Counted from the stretch's first letter, positions 8,657 to 17,596 are shown. The stretch: DNA of 64,000 bases from Methyloversatilis universalis EHg5 (GCF_000378945.1 NZ_KB900539.1:3852688-3916687), one strand, 5' to 3'. Program-made: numbers and translations. Notes: a model not told the origin generated them from the letters alone.

Positions 8657-9064
8657 ATGCGCATCGTTTCCGTCCTCGCCCTGCTGATCGCGCTGTTCGG
8701 CGGCTACACCTGGGTCGTGCTGAACTGGAGCTATTCCACCGGCGAGCGCGCCGGCTACGTGCAGAAGTTCTCCAACAAGGGCTGGGTGTGCAAGACCTGG
8801 GAAGGCGAACTGGCCATGGTCACCATGCCAGGCACGCTGACCGAGAAATTCGAGTTCTCGGTGCGCGACCCGGAGGTGGCCCGCAAGCTGAACGAAAGCA
8901 TGGGTCAGCGGGTGTCGCTGCACTACGAACAGCACATCGGCGTGCCCACCGACTGCTTCGGCGAAACCCAGTACTTCGTCAGCGAAGTGCGGGTGGTCGA
9001 TGTGCCGGATGCCGAGCGCGCTGCGCCGCCGCCGGTGATCGCCCCGGCCGCCACGCCACAGTGA
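8657..9064 (+). CDS. Small membrane-anchored hypothetical protein
   Basis: A 135-aa protein of unknown function with one N-terminal hydrophobic segment (about residues 4-25), then a soluble domain probably in the periplasm and a Pro/Ala-rich tail. Two cysteines ('GWVCKTWEGE' and 'PTDCFGETQYF') could form a disulfide. Proteins of this type are common in beta- and gammaproteobacteria and are sometimes mislabelled as phosphogluconate dehydrogenase. The start is supported by GGAGA (8649-8653). The stop overlaps the GTG start of the next gene (GTGA at 9061-9064), indicating translational coupling. Confidence 0.8.
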   Translation: MRIVSVLALLIALFGGYTWVVLNWSYSTGERAGYVQKFSNKGWVCKTWEGELAMVTMPGTLTEKFEFSVRDPEVARKLNESMGQRVSLHYEQHIGVPTDCFGETQYFVSEVRVVDVPDAERAAPPPVIAPAATPQ

Positions 9065-10254
9065 GTCGCTCGCCCCGCAGCCTCGCCATGCTGCTGGCGG
9101 CGCTGTCCGCCATCGGTCCGTTCGCGATCGACACCTATCTGCCGGCCTTCCCGGCCATCGCTGCCGAACTGGGCGCGACCAAGGTGCAGGTGCAGCAGTC
9201 GCTCACCATCTACCTCGGCTTCTTCGCGCTGATGACGCTGTGGCACGGCGCGCTGGCCGACGCACTCGGCCGGCGACGGGTGGTGCTGTGGTCGCTGGTC
9301 ATGTTCTTCCTGACCTCGGTCGGCTGCGCGCTGGCGACACAGATCGAACACCTGTGGATCGCCCGCGCGCTGCAGGGCATGTGCGCCGGCGCCGGCATGG
9401 TGGTCGGCCGCGCCATCGTGCGCGATCTGTTCGACGGCGCCCAGGCGCAGCGGCTGATGAGCACGATACAGCTGCTGTTCGCGCTGGCGCCGGCGGCCGC
9501 ACCCATCATCGGTGGCTGGGTGTTCGCGCTGTCCGGCTGGCGTGCGGTGTTCTGGTTCCTGGCGGCCTATTCGGCCCTGATGTGGGTGGTGTGTCTGGCC
9601 CGGCTGCCGGAAACGCTGGACCCGGACCACCGGCGCAGCCTGCACCCGGTGAAACTGGCGCGCGACTACGCACACATGTACGCCCACCCGGCGCTGCAGG
9701 CGCTGGTGGTCGCGGTGTCGATGAATTTCGCCGGCTTCTTCCTGTACGTGATGTCGGCGCCCACCTTCCTGATGGAACACCTGGGCGTGTCACCGCAGGG
9801 TTTCGCCTGGCTGTTCGGCCCGACCGTAGCCGGCATGATGACCGGCTCCTGGCTGGCGCGCCGGCTGGCCGGCAGAATGGCGCCGCAGCGCCAGCTGAAG
9901 ATCGCCTACACCGTCATGCTGGCGGCCGCGCTGATCAATGTGGCGATGAACCTGCTGATGCCGGCCAGCCTGCCGTGGGCGGTACTGCCGGTCGCCCTGT
10001 ACAACATCGGCCAGGCGCTGGCCATGCCCATACTGTCGCTGCTGGCGCTGGAGCTGTTCCCGCGGGCGCGCGGCATGGTGTCGTCCTGCCAGGCTTTCGT
10101 GCAGTCGCTTACCAATACCGCGGCCGCCGGTCTGGTGGTGCCGCTGCTGTGGGGCGAACCGCTGCATCTGGCGGCCGGCATGGCCGCTTTCGTGGTGGTC
10201 GGCTGGCTGGCCTGGCTGCGCTATCGCGCACTGCACCCGGACCAGGTGACATGA
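9061..10254 (+). CDS. Bcr/CflA family drug-efflux MFS transporter
   Basis: A 397-aa, 12-TM major facilitator of the Bcr/CflA drug:H+ antiporter group, which exports compounds such as bicyclomycin and chloramphenicol. Signature elements are 'SAIGPFAIDTYLPAFPAIA' in TM1, motif A 'GALADALGRRRVVLWS', and the antiporter motif region 'ARALQGMCAGAGMVVGRAI'. The GTG at 9061 was chosen because it overlaps the previous stop and starts the protein right before TM1; the longer upstream frame is antisense-like noise. The substrate cannot be read from sequence. The next gene starts in an ATGA overlap (10251-10254). Confidence 0.92.
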   Translation: MSRSPRSLAMLLAALSAIGPFAIDTYLPAFPAIAAELGATKVQVQQSLTIYLGFFALMTLWHGALADALGRRRVVLWSLVMFFLTSVGCALATQIEHLWIARALQGMCAGAGMVVGRAIVRDLFDGAQAQRLMSTIQLLFALAPAAAPIIGGWVFALSGWRAVFWFLAAYSALMWVVCLARLPETLDPDHRRSLHPVKLARDYAHMYAHPALQALVVAVSMNFAGFFLYVMSAPTFLMEHLGVSPQGFAWLFGPTVAGMMTGSWLARRLAGRMAPQRQLKIAYTVMLAAALINVAMNLLMPASLPWAVLPVALYNIGQALAMPILSLLALELFPRARGMVSSCQAFVQSLTNTAAAGLVVPLLWGEPLHLAAGMAAFVVVGWLAWLRYRALHPDQVT

Positions 10255-10466
10255 GCGCCAAGCGCTACCAGGTCCGCAGCCGCAGCGAACACAACTTCTG
10301 GCTGCACGAAGTGTTCGACAGCCACACCGGCGAAGCGGTGCTGGAACCGAACACCGATCTGTCGTGGTGCTTCGACGGGGCCGCACTGCTCGAATCCGGT
10401 CTCGGCATCGACGAGACGCTGGAGCTGCTCGCGGTGCGCCCGGTCATCCGCCAGTGCGGCTGCTGA
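10251..10466 (+). CDS. Small conserved hypothetical protein (71 aa)
   Basis: A soluble 71-aa protein starting in an ATGA overlap with the Bcr/CflA stop, which supports it as a real translated gene. It is acidic in its second half and ends in 'RPVIRQCGC', a C-terminal CxC pair that could bind a metal or react with thiols. No domain is recognised and no function is proposed. The frame has GC3-rich codon use like its neighbours. Confidence 0.65.
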   Translation: MSAKRYQVRSRSEHNFWLHEVFDSHTGEAVLEPNTDLSWCFDGAALLESGLGIDETLELLAVRPVIRQCGC

Positions 10467-10556
10467 GCGGCTGCCGGTCGGATCACAAAGACCCCATACC
10501 CAATAGGGATTACTCCTTCCTGAGCATTGCCGGGTGGCATGACGGCTACGAATAAT

Positions 10557-10586
10557 GCATGAGCCGCGCAGGTGCGCGGCTCATGC
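10557..10586 (+). promoter_or_regulatory. 13-bp perfect hairpin in the usp leader
   Basis: gcatgagccgcgc (10557-10569) and gcgcggctcatgc (10574-10586) are exact inverted copies around a 4-nt loop. The structure ends 4 nt before the ribosome site GGAGGAG (10591-10597) of the usp gene. There is no T-tract, so it is more likely an mRNA-stabilising 5' stem or operator than a terminator. Confidence 0.6.
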
Positions 10587-10603
10587 AACCGGAGGAGAGC
10601 ACG

Positions 10604-11008
10604 ATGAAGGTAGTGGTGGCTTATGACGGTTCGGCACACGCCCATAAGGCGGTGGATCAGCTGAAACTGCTGAACGGTCCGGTCGACGCGATTCTGGTGT
10701 CGGTCGTGCGCGGCCCGGCGCTGGGCATACGCGGCACGGCGATCGAAGTGGACCAGTCGGAAATCGATGCCGCGCGCGATGCACTGCAGAAGGTGGCCAA
10801 GGAGCTGGCTGCAGCCGGTCGTACCGTTCAGACCAAGCTCATGATGGGCGAACCGGCGGACGCGCTGATCGACGAAGCGGTCGAACAGAAGGCCGATCTC
10901 ATCATCCTCGGCACCCGCGGCCTGAATCTGGCCAAGCGCATCGTGATGGGTTCGGTCAGCACCAACGTGCTGCACCACGCGCCGTGTTCGGTGCTGGTGG
11001 TGCGCTGA
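10604..11008 (+). CDS. Universal stress protein, UspA family
   Basis: A 134-aa single Usp domain. The ATP-binding signature G-2x-G-9x-G-S is complete in 'LGTRGLNLAKRIVMGSVS', so nucleotide binding is expected. The protein begins 'MKVVVAYDGSAHAHKAVDQ' with GGAGGAG 6 nt upstream, which decides the start over the longer frame at 10559. The upstream 137 bp holds the hairpin at 10557-10586 and a stretch 'ataccc-aata-gggat' (about 10497-10510) resembling a weak operator dyad. Usp proteins support survival under starvation, redox or respiratory stress. Confidence 0.93.
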   Translation: MKVVVAYDGSAHAHKAVDQLKLLNGPVDAILVSVVRGPALGIRGTAIEVDQSEIDAARDALQKVAKELAAAGRTVQTKLMMGEPADALIDEAVEQKADLIILGTRGLNLAKRIVMGSVSTNVLHHAPCSVLVVR

Positions 11009-11055
11009 ATCAGATCAGCGGAAGCGGCAGCTACCTCATGCGTTTCAAGGACTGA

Positions 11056-11136
11056 ATCGCGGCGGGGGCGCCGCTCCCACAGCAACTGTCGGAGCGACGG
11101 GGCCGGATCTTGTGGGAGCGGCGCCCCCGCCGCGAT
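11056..11136. repeat. REP-like inverted repeat with 26-bp perfect arms
   Basis: Positions 11056-11081 (atcgcggcgggggcgccgct plus cccaca) and 11111-11136 are exact inverted copies separated by 29 bp. The core tgtgggagcg...cgcgat is the pattern of REP/REPIN elements known from Pseudomonas and relatives. It sits between the convergent usp and pilU genes, where it may end transcription from both sides. I see no second copy in the window. Confidence 0.85.
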
Positions 11137-11184
11137 GCGGCCCGTGCGATCCGCCGTCCGCAGCCCTAGGTCAGCGGTCAGCCT

Positions 11185-12315
11185 TCACACCAGATCCAGC
11201 CCGCTGGTGTTCAGATTGCGGTCCTGCGCTTCCTTGCTGTTGAGCTTGATCTGCAGGCGCAGATCGTTGACCGAATCGGCGTTGCGCAGCGCGTCCTCGT
11301 AATTGATGCGGCCGGCTTCGTACAGGTCGAACAGCGCCTGATCGAAGGTCTGCATGCCCAGTTCGCGCGAGCGCTTCATCACGTCCTTGATCTCGCCGAT
11401 ATTGCCTTTGAAGATGTGGTCGGAGATCAGCGGCGAATTCAGCATCACCTCGATCGCGGCCGCCCGGCCCTTGCCTTCCTTCAGCGGCACCAGACGCTGC
11501 GAAATCATCGCCCGCAGGTTCAGCGACAGGTCCATCAGCAGCTGTTCCCGCTTGTTTTCCGGGAAGAAGTTGATGATGCGGTCGATCGCCTGGTTGGAAC
11601 TGTTCGCGTGCAGCGTGGCCAGGCAGAGGTGGCCTGTTTCAGCAAACTGGATCGCGTGCTCCATCGTTTCGCGATCGCGGATTTCACCCATCAGGATGAC
11701 GTCCGGCGCCTGACGCAGCGTGTTCTTCAGCGCGATTTCCCAGTCGGCGGTATCGAGCCCGACCTCGCGCTGCGTCACCACGCAGTTCTTGTGGTCGTGC
11801 ACATACTCGATCGGGTCCTCGATCGTGATGATGTGGCCGTAGCTGTGGGTGTTGCGCCAATCCACCAGCGCCGCCAGCGAGGTGGTCTTGCCGGTGCCGG
11901 TGCCGCCAACGAAGATGACCAGGCCGCGCTTGGTCATCGCAACGTCTTTCAGCACGGTCGGCAGGTTCAGCTCATCCAGCGTCGGAATCTTGGCGTTGAT
12001 GGTGCGCAGGATGCAGCCTATCTTGCCCTGCTGCACGAAGGTATTGACCCGGAAACGGCCAATGCCGGCCGGCGAGATCGCGAAATTGCACTCCTTGGTC
12101 GCCTCGAATTCGGCCGCCTGCCGGTCGTTCATGATGGCGCGCGCCAGTTCGGCCGTGTGCTGCGGCGTCAGCGACTGATTGGACTGCGGCACGATGCGGC
12201 CATCGACCTTGATCGCCGGCGGGAAGCCTGCGGTCACGAACAGGTCAGACCCGCGCTTGGTCACCATCAGGCGCAGCAGGTCGTACATGAATTTGAGGGC
12301 CTGATCTCTTTCCAT
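11185..12315 (-). CDS. pilU: Type IV pilus retraction ATPase PilU
   Basis: PilU is the accessory retraction ATPase that works with PilT to depolymerise type IV pili. The 376-aa protein has an N-terminal PAS-like domain ('KRGSDLFVTAGFPPAIKVDG') and a RecA-like core with Walker A 'VGGTGTGKTTSLAAL', Asp box 'ITIEDPIEYVH', Walker B 'DVILMGEIRD' and His box 'AETGHLCLATLHANSSNQA'. The extended C-terminus and 'GGTGTGKT' P-loop distinguish it from PilT. It follows pilT by 48 nt, so the two are likely an operon. Confidence 0.95.
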   Translation of the reverse strand: MERDQALKFMYDLLRLMVTKRGSDLFVTAGFPPAIKVDGRIVPQSNQSLTPQHTAELARAIMNDRQAAEFEATKECNFAISPAGIGRFRVNTFVQQGKIGCILRTINAKIPTLDELNLPTVLKDVAMTKRGLVIFVGGTGTGKTTSLAALVDWRNTHSYGHIITIEDPIEYVHDHKNCVVTQREVGLDTADWEIALKNTLRQAPDVILMGEIRDRETMEHAIQFAETGHLCLATLHANSSNQAIDRIINFFPENKREQLLMDLSLNLRAMISQRLVPLKEGKGRAAAIEVMLNSPLISDHIFKGNIGEIKDVMKRSRELGMQTFDQALFDLYEAGRINYEDALRNADSVNDLRLQIKLNSKEAQDRNLNTSGLDLV

Positions 12316-12363
12316 CTGCGCTCTCCGCGTCGAAGTTCTTCAGTGTAGCGGGACGGCCCGGCC

Positions 12364-13407
12364 TCAGCCTGCGAACATGTCCTTGTTTTGCGCGCGGGTG
12401 CGGGCTTCGGCCGGCGCAATGACGTTGCGGCGCACCAGTTCCTGCAGGTTCTGGTCCAGCGTCTGCATGCCCATGCTCTGGCCCGTCTGGATGGCGGAAT
12501 ACATCTGCGCGATCTTGTTCTCGCGGATCAGGTTGCGGATGGCCGGCGAGCCGACCATGATTTCGTGCGCCGCCACCCGGCCGTTGCCGTCCTTGGTCTT
12601 CAGCAGGGTCTGCGAAATGACCGCACGCAGCGATTCAGACAGCATGGCCCGCACCATTTCTTTCTCCTCGGCCGGGAACACATCGACGATACGGTCGATG
12701 GTTTTCGCGGCGCTCGAGGTGTGCAGCGTGCCGAACACCAGGTGGCCGGTTTCGGCCGCGGTGAGCGCCAGTCGTATGGTTTCGAGATCGCGCATTTCAC
12801 CGACCAGGATCACGTCCGGATCTTCCCGCAGCGCCGAGCGCAGCGCGTTCGAAAAACTGAGCGTGTGCGGGCCGACCTCGCGCTGATTGATCAGGCAGCG
12901 CTTCGATTCGTGCACGAATTCGATCGGGTCCTCTACGGTCAGGATGTGGCCGTACTCGTTCTCGTTGATGTAATCGACCATGGCCGCCAGCGTGGTCGAC
13001 TTGCCGGAGCCGGTCGGGCCGGTCACCAGCACGATGCCGCGCGGCGTGTTCGCGATGTCCTGGAAAATCTTCGGCGCCTTCAGGTCCTCCAGCGTGAGCA
13101 CCTTGGACGGAATGGTCCGGAACACCGCGCCGGCACCGCGGTTCTGCACGAAGGCATTGACCCGGAAACGCGCCAGATTGGGCACCGCGAACGAGAAGTC
13201 ACACTCCAGGTGCTCCTCATACACCTTGCGCTGGGTGTCGTTCATGATGTCGTAGATCATGCCGTGCACGTCCTTGTGCTCCATCGGCGGCAGATTGATC
13301 CGGCGCACGTCGCCATGCACCCGGATCATCGGCGGCAGACCGGCGGACAGGTGAAGATCGGACGCCTTGTTCTTGACGGAAAACGCGAGCAGTTCGGTGA
13401 TGTCCAT
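12364..13407 (-). CDS. pilT: Type IV pilus retraction ATPase PilT
   Basis: PilT hydrolyses ATP at the inner-membrane base to retract type IV pili, powering twitching motility and DNA uptake. This 347-aa form starts at MDITELLAFS (13407), preceded by a GAGG ribosome site; the upstream ATG at 13431 adds an unconserved octapeptide. Visible are Walker A 'VTGPTGSGKSTTLAAMV', Asp box 'LTVEDPIEFVH', Walker B 'DVILVGEMRD', His box 'AETGHLVFGTLHTSSAAKT' and the PilT-specific 'AIRNLIRE' motif. It is divergent from yggS, a common betaproteobacterial arrangement. Confidence 0.97.
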   Translation of the reverse strand: MDITELLAFSVKNKASDLHLSAGLPPMIRVHGDVRRINLPPMEHKDVHGMIYDIMNDTQRKVYEEHLECDFSFAVPNLARFRVNAFVQNRGAGAVFRTIPSKVLTLEDLKAPKIFQDIANTPRGIVLVTGPTGSGKSTTLAAMVDYINENEYGHILTVEDPIEFVHESKRCLINQREVGPHTLSFSNALRSALREDPDVILVGEMRDLETIRLALTAAETGHLVFGTLHTSSAAKTIDRIVDVFPAEEKEMVRAMLSESLRAVISQTLLKTKDGNGRVAAHEIMVGSPAIRNLIRENKIAQMYSAIQTGQSMGMQTLDQNLQELVRRNVIAPAEARTRAQNKDMFAG

Positions 13408-13494
13408 GGAGACCTCGGAAACGTTGGGCAAGCAGCAGGGCCCGGCTCTGGCGACGCCGGACCCCGCCTATAATTCGAAGAAATTCAGGGCATT
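13408..13494. promoter_or_regulatory. Divergent pilT/yggS promoter region
   Basis: The 87-bp gap between divergent pilT and yggS contains a consensus-like -10 box TATAAT at 13469-13474 reading toward yggS. The -35 region 17 bp upstream (ctctgg) is poor, so the assignment is tentative. Confidence 0.4.
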
Positions 13495-14184
13495 ATGATG
13501 AGCATTTCAGACAACCTGCAAGCAATTCGGCACCGTATCGAACAAGCCGCCCGGGCCTGCGGGCGCGACCCCGCCGGCATCACGCTGCTGGCGGTGAGCA
13601 AGACCAAGCCGGACGCCGACATCATCGCCGCCCATGCAGCCGGGCAGCGCGCCTTCGGCGAAAACTACGTGCAGGAAGGATGCGACAAGGCTCAACGGCT
13701 GGAAGCGGCCGGTCTTGAGCTGGAATGGCATTTCATCGGCCCGATCCAGAGCAACAAGACGCGGCCGGTGGCCGGCTGCTTCGACTGGGTGCATTCGATA
13801 GACCGCGAGAAGATCGCCGCCCGGCTGTCGGAACAGCGCGACCCGCAGCGGCCGCCGCTGAACATCTGCCTGCAGGTGAACGTAAGCGGCGAGGACTCGA
13901 AAAGCGGCGTCGAGCCCGATGCATTGCCGGCGCTGGCCGACGCGGTGGCCTCGCTGCCCCGCCTCATGCTGCGCGGCCTGATGGCGATACCCGAACCGAC
14001 CGATGATGTCGCCCTCCAGCGCCGCCGTTTTGCCCATTTACGGCAGCTGAAAGACGACCTGAACGCACGCGGCCACCGGCTGGACACGCTGTCCATGGGC
14101 ATGTCGCAGGACCTGGAAGCCGCCATCGCGGAAGGTGCAACCATCGTCCGGGTAGGCACCGCGCTGTTCGGGGCGCGGGGCTGA
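13495..14184 (+). CDS. yggS: YggS/PLPBP family pyridoxal phosphate homeostasis protein
   Basis: A 229-aa alanine-racemase-like TIM barrel that binds PLP without known catalysis and buffers vitamin B6 and amino-acid pools. The PLP lysine is in 'LLAVSKTKPDADIIAAH', with 'GENYVQEG', 'WHFIGPIQSNKTRPVA' and 'LSMGMSQDLEAAIAEGATIVR' following as in the family. Two adjacent ATG codons (13495, 13498) are possible starts. Divergent from pilT. Confidence 0.95.
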   Translation: MMSISDNLQAIRHRIEQAARACGRDPAGITLLAVSKTKPDADIIAAHAAGQRAFGENYVQEGCDKAQRLEAAGLELEWHFIGPIQSNKTRPVAGCFDWVHSIDREKIAARLSEQRDPQRPPLNICLQVNVSGEDSKSGVEPDALPALADAVASLPRLMLRGLMAIPEPTDDVALQRRRFAHLRQLKDDLNARGHRLDTLSMGMSQDLEAAIAEGATIVRVGTALFGARG

Positions 14185-14266
14185 ACCGCTCGTCCATACG
14201 GACGATGATGGCCCGGATGTCGATGACAGGGTTCTAACATCGGCGGATTCCCACAAGGAGTCCGCC

Positions 14267-14899
14267 ATGACACGCCGCACCCCTGCGCAGGAAAAAAGCC
14301 CGCTGCTGTCGGCACTGTCGCTGGCCGGCGCACTGCTCATCGTGGGCGGCGGGCTGGCCGGCCTGGGCAGGCTGCTGGCACCCGCGCCGGTTGCGCCACA
14401 CCCGGACGCCCCGGCGGAAGACACGCGCGTTGCGCCGCCTCGGGCCATCCACACGCCGACGCCGCACGCGAAGCCGGACGCACGGCTCACGGAACGACCC
14501 GCAGGACGCGACTTCGCCACAACCGGTCCGGCGCCCGGCGGCATCTACAAGTGTCGCGAGAACGGCCGCACCGTCTATGCGGACCATCCCTGCGGCACGC
14601 AGGCGGAAGCACTGGCCGTAGCACCTGCCTCGGCCGGCCTGTCGCCGGACCGCAGCTACGCCGACCAGCTGGCGCAGGTACAGGCGGAGCGTGCCCGCCA
14701 TGAGGCCAGCCAGCCGGTGCGCAGCGCGGCCGCATCACCGGCCCGAACGCACGACGCCCGCTGCGCGGCGATCGACGAAACCGTGCGCCAGATCGACGCC
14801 GCCACCCGCCAGCCACTGAGCATTCCGGAACTGGAGCACTTCCGGGTACGGCGCAAGGCCTTGATGGACGAGCGGTTTTCCATCCCCTGCAACGGCTGA
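14267..14899 (+). CDS. DUF4124-like membrane-anchored protein
   Basis: A 210-aa hypothetical protein with one N-terminal transmembrane segment (about 13-36), a Pro/Ala-rich linker (about 40-85) and a DUF4124-type module 'GGIYKCRENGRTVYADHPCG', whose two cysteines are characteristic. The C-terminal part is helical with two further cysteines ('DARCAAIDE' and the final 'IPCNG'). DUF4124 proteins are envelope proteins of unknown function. The start is supported by 'aaggag' about 7 nt upstream. It lies between yggS and lgt on the same strand. Confidence 0.75.
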   Translation: MTRRTPAQEKSPLLSALSLAGALLIVGGGLAGLGRLLAPAPVAPHPDAPAEDTRVAPPRAIHTPTPHAKPDARLTERPAGRDFATTGPAPGGIYKCRENGRTVYADHPCGTQAEALAVAPASAGLSPDRSYADQLAQVQAERARHEASQPVRSAAASPARTHDARCAAIDETVRQIDAATRQPLSIPELEHFRVRRKALMDERFSIPCNG

Positions 14900-14938
14900 G
14901 CGACCCGGCCGACGGCTTGACGGTAAACTGTCCGGCTG

Positions 14939-15793
14939 GTGTTCCAACTTCAGGCTCTGCCTGCCCTGCCCGCCGTGCCCGTACACGATTACCTGATCCA
15001 CCCCACCATTTCCCCGATCGCCTTCGAACTCGGCCCGCTGGCCGTGCGCTGGTACGGGCTCATGTATCTGGTCGCCTTCATCGCCTTCATGCTGCTGGGC
15101 CGCGCCCATGCGAAGCGGCTGGCGGCACAGGGCGTGGCCACGCTGGACGCGAAGCAGATCGACGACCTGCTGTTCTACGGCGTGCTGGGCGTGGTGCTGG
15201 GCGGCCGGCTGGGCTATGTGCTGTTCTACAAGCCGGGCTACTTCCTTGAGCACTGGACCGAAATCCCGGCCATCTGGTCCGGCGGCATGAGCTTCCACGG
15301 CGGCTTCATCGGCGTGCTGGTGGCCGCGGCACTGTTCGCGCGCCAGGCCGGCTGGCGTTTCTTCCAGCTGACCGACTTCATCGCACCACTGGTGCCGCTG
15401 GGTCTGGCCGCCGGCCGCATCGGCAACTTCCTGAACGCAGAACTGGTGGGCCGGGTGACCGACGTGCCCTGGGCCATGATTTTCCCGACCGTGGACATGC
15501 TGCCGCGACACCCGTCACAGCTCTACCAGTTCGCCGGCGAAGGGCTGGGGCTGTTCGTGCTGCTATGGTGGTTCTCCCGCCGGCCGCGCCCGCTGGCCGC
15601 GGTCAGCGCAATGTTCCTGATCGGCTACGGCGGCTTCCGTTTCCTGGCCGAATTCGGCCGCGAGCCGGACGACTTCCTCGGCCTGCTGGCCGGCGGACTG
15701 TCGATGGGCCAGTGGCTGAGCCTGCCCATGATCGCCGCCGGCATCGTGATGATGATCCGGTCCTACCGTCGCACTACAGGAGTGAATCCATGA
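14939..15793 (+). CDS. lgt: Prolipoprotein diacylglyceryl transferase
   Basis: Lgt transfers diacylglycerol from phosphatidylglycerol to the lipobox cysteine of prolipoproteins in the inner membrane. The family signature '[14 protein letters not shown]' and the essential '[10 protein letters not shown]' block (after 'SGGMSFHGG') are both present, with seven expected TM segments and a typical length. The start is uncertain: GTG at 14939 gives 284 aa, while GTG at 14975 starts closer to the conserved '[16 protein letters not shown]'. Neither has a good ribosome site. Its stop overlaps the next ATG (ATGA at 15790-15793). Confidence 0.95.
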   Translation: MFQLQALPALPAVPVHDYLIHPTISPIAFELGPLAVRWYGLMYLVAFIAFMLLGRAHAKRLAAQGVATLDAKQIDDLLFYGVLGVVLGGRLGYVLFYKPGYFLEHWTEIPAIWSGGMSFHGGFIGVLVAAALFARQAGWRFFQLTDFIAPLVPLGLAAGRIGNFLNAELVGRVTDVPWAMIFPTVDMLPRHPSQLYQFAGEGLGLFVLLWWFSRRPRPLAAVSAMFLIGYGGFRFLAEFGREPDDFLGLLAGGLSMGQWLSLPMIAAGIVMMIRSYRRTTGVNP

Positions 15794-16251
15794 GCCGTCC
15801 TTTCCGCATCCTCGGCCTGCAGCAGATCGCCATCGGCGGTCCGGACCGGATGAAGCTGCGCCGCCTGTGGGTGGATCTGTTCGGCCTCGGTCTGGAAGGC
15901 GATTTCACCTCGGAGCGCGAAAACGTGGTCGAGGACATCGCGGTGCTGGGCAGCGGTGCGCACCGGGTCGAGGTGGACCTGATGCAGCCGCTGGATCCTG
16001 CGAAGAAGCCGCGCGTCGACGAACCGCCGCTGAACCATATCGGCCTGTGGGTGGACGACCTGCCGACGGCGGTCGAATGGCTGACCGCGCAGGGCATGCG
16101 CTTCACGCCGGGCGGCATCCGCCGCGGCGCGGCCGGTCACGACATCGTGTTCATCCACCCCAAGGGCAATGGCGACTTCCCGCTCAGCGGCGAAGGCGTG
16201 CTGATCGAACTGGTGCAGGCGCCGCCCGAAGTGATCGCGGCGCTGGGCTGA
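15790..16251 (+). CDS. VOC family (glyoxalase-fold) protein
   Basis: A 153-aa protein with two beta-alpha-beta-beta-beta modules of the vicinal oxygen chelate fold, similar to methylmalonyl-CoA epimerase and glyoxalase I. Metal-ligand candidates are the His/Gln near '[13 protein letters not shown]' and '[11 protein letters not shown]' plus a Glu near '[12 protein letters not shown]'. The substrate is unknown; epimerase or lactoylglutathione lyase activity are both possible. It is translationally coupled to lgt by a 4-nt overlap. The 3' neighbour tolC is convergent, 22 bp away. Confidence 0.85.
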   Translation: MSRPFRILGLQQIAIGGPDRMKLRRLWVDLFGLGLEGDFTSERENVVEDIAVLGSGAHRVEVDLMQPLDPAKKPRVDEPPLNHIGLWVDDLPTAVEWLTAQGMRFTPGGIRRGAAGHDIVFIHPKGNGDFPLSGEGVLIELVQAPPEVIAALG

Positions 16252-16273
16252 GGCCGGCGATCAGCGAACAGCG

Positions 16274-17596
16274 CTATTCGAGCAGGCCGTTCACCGCCTC
16301 GATTTCGGGCTCGGCCAGCTGGCCGGCTGCGGCCTTGAGCCGCAGCTGCGCCAGCAGCGTGTCGTAACGCGCCTTCGCCAGATCGCGGCGGGTCAGGTAG
16401 AGCTGCTGCTGGGCATTCAGCACGTCGATGTTGATGCGCACACCGACCTCGTACCCCAGCCTGTTGGCGTCGAGCGAGGACTGAGACGACACCTGTGCGG
16501 CCCGCAGCGCGGCGGTCTGGGCGATGCCGTTGGCCACGCCCAGCCAGGCCTGGCGCGCCTGCAGCGCCGCGGTGCGGCGCGCGAAATCCAGATCGGCGCT
16601 GGCGCGGTCGAGCAGATGCGCCGACTCGCGCACGCGCGACTCCTGCCCGAAACCCTGGAACAGCGGCACCGACACCTGCACGCCCACGGTGCCGGTGGTG
16701 GTTTCGTTGTTCAGCGGCGCGCCGGCGAAGGTGATCACCGTCTTGTTCTGGCCGTAGGTGGCCACCAGATCGACCGAGGGGTAATGACCGGCGCGCTGGC
16801 GCTCGATTTCGCGCCGGGCGATTTCCTGATTGGCCTGCTGCGCCAGCACCGACAGGCTTTCGGTCTGCGCGCGCTCGACCCAGTCTTCCATGCGGGCCGG
16901 CTGCGGCAGCGACACGGTCACGTCCGGCCGCAGGCCGCGCAGTGCGTCCGGCACCCGGCCGGTAATCACCGCCAGCGCGTGCCGCTTCACCTCGATGTCA
17001 CTGCGCGCCGCGATTTCCTGCGCCCCGGCGAGATCGAAGCGCGACTGCGCCTCGTGCACGTCGGTAATGGTGACCGTACCCACTTCGAAGCTGCGCCGCG
17101 CCAGCTCAAGCTGTTCGGCAGCGGCGGTCTTCTGCGCGACGATGGAAGTGAGCACGTCCTGCGCGTAAAGCAGATCGAAGTAGGCCTGGGCAGCACGCAG
17201 CAGCACGTCCTGCCGCGCCAGCGCGAGCTGGGCGTCGGCGGCCGCCACCTGCAGCTTGCCCTGTTCGAACTGCACCCAGTTGCCCCAGCGGAACAGCGGC
17301 TGAGTGAGCTGCACGCCGAAGTTGTGCGAGTTGTACTGGGTAGTGCGATCGACCGGCGCCCTTACCTCGACATCATTCCACTGGGTGGTGCCATTCAGCG
17401 TGACGCTGGGCAGCAGGCCGGCACGCGCCTGCGGCAGCTTTTCGGCGCCGGCCTCACGCTGCGCGCGTGCGCCCTGGAACTGGGCATCGTTCGCCAGCGC
17501 GGCGCGCGCCACGTCGAGCAGGCTGTCAGCCGCCGGCACCGCGGGCGACAGGCAGACCGCCAGCGCCAGCACGAAAGCCCTTTTCGGAACACGCAT
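16274..17596 (-). CDS. tolC: TolC family outer-membrane efflux protein
   Basis: A 440-aa TolC-type trimeric channel subunit for type I secretion or RND efflux. A signal peptide (residues 1-22, 'FVLALAVCLSPAVPA') is followed by two internal repeats of long helices with beta segments. Typical features are 'ARAALANDAQFQGARAQREA', 'GVQLTQPLFRWGNW' and 'GVQVSVPLFQGFG' (the two strand motifs), and the periplasmic 'RINIDVLNAQQQLYLTRRDLAKARYD'-region helix. It is the last gene after PIMT and rhodanese, a well-conserved betaproteobacterial order. Confidence 0.95.
   Translation of the reverse strand: MRVPKRAFVLALAVCLSPAVPAADSLLDVARAALANDAQFQGARAQREAGAEKLPQARAGLLPSVTLNGTTQWNDVEVRAPVDRTTQYNSHNFGVQLTQPLFRWGNWVQFEQGKLQVAAADAQLALARQDVLLRAAQAYFDLLYAQDVLTSIVAQKTAAAEQLELARRSFEVGTVTITDVHEAQSRFDLAGAQEIAARSDIEVKRHALAVITGRVPDALRGLRPDVTVSLPQPARMEDWVERAQTESLSVLAQQANQEIARREIERQRAGHYPSVDLVATYGQNKTVITFAGAPLNNETTTGTVGVQVSVPLFQGFGQESRVRESAHLLDRASADLDFARRTAALQARQAWLGVANGIAQTAALRAAQVSSQSSLDANRLGYEVGVRINIDVLNAQQQLYLTRRDLAKARYDTLLAQLRLKAAAGQLAEPEIEAVNGLLE

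Noticed and set aside
14391-14621. 76-aa open frame inside the DUF4124-like gene
   Set aside because: A shifted-frame shadow with Arg/Thr/Pro-rich composition.
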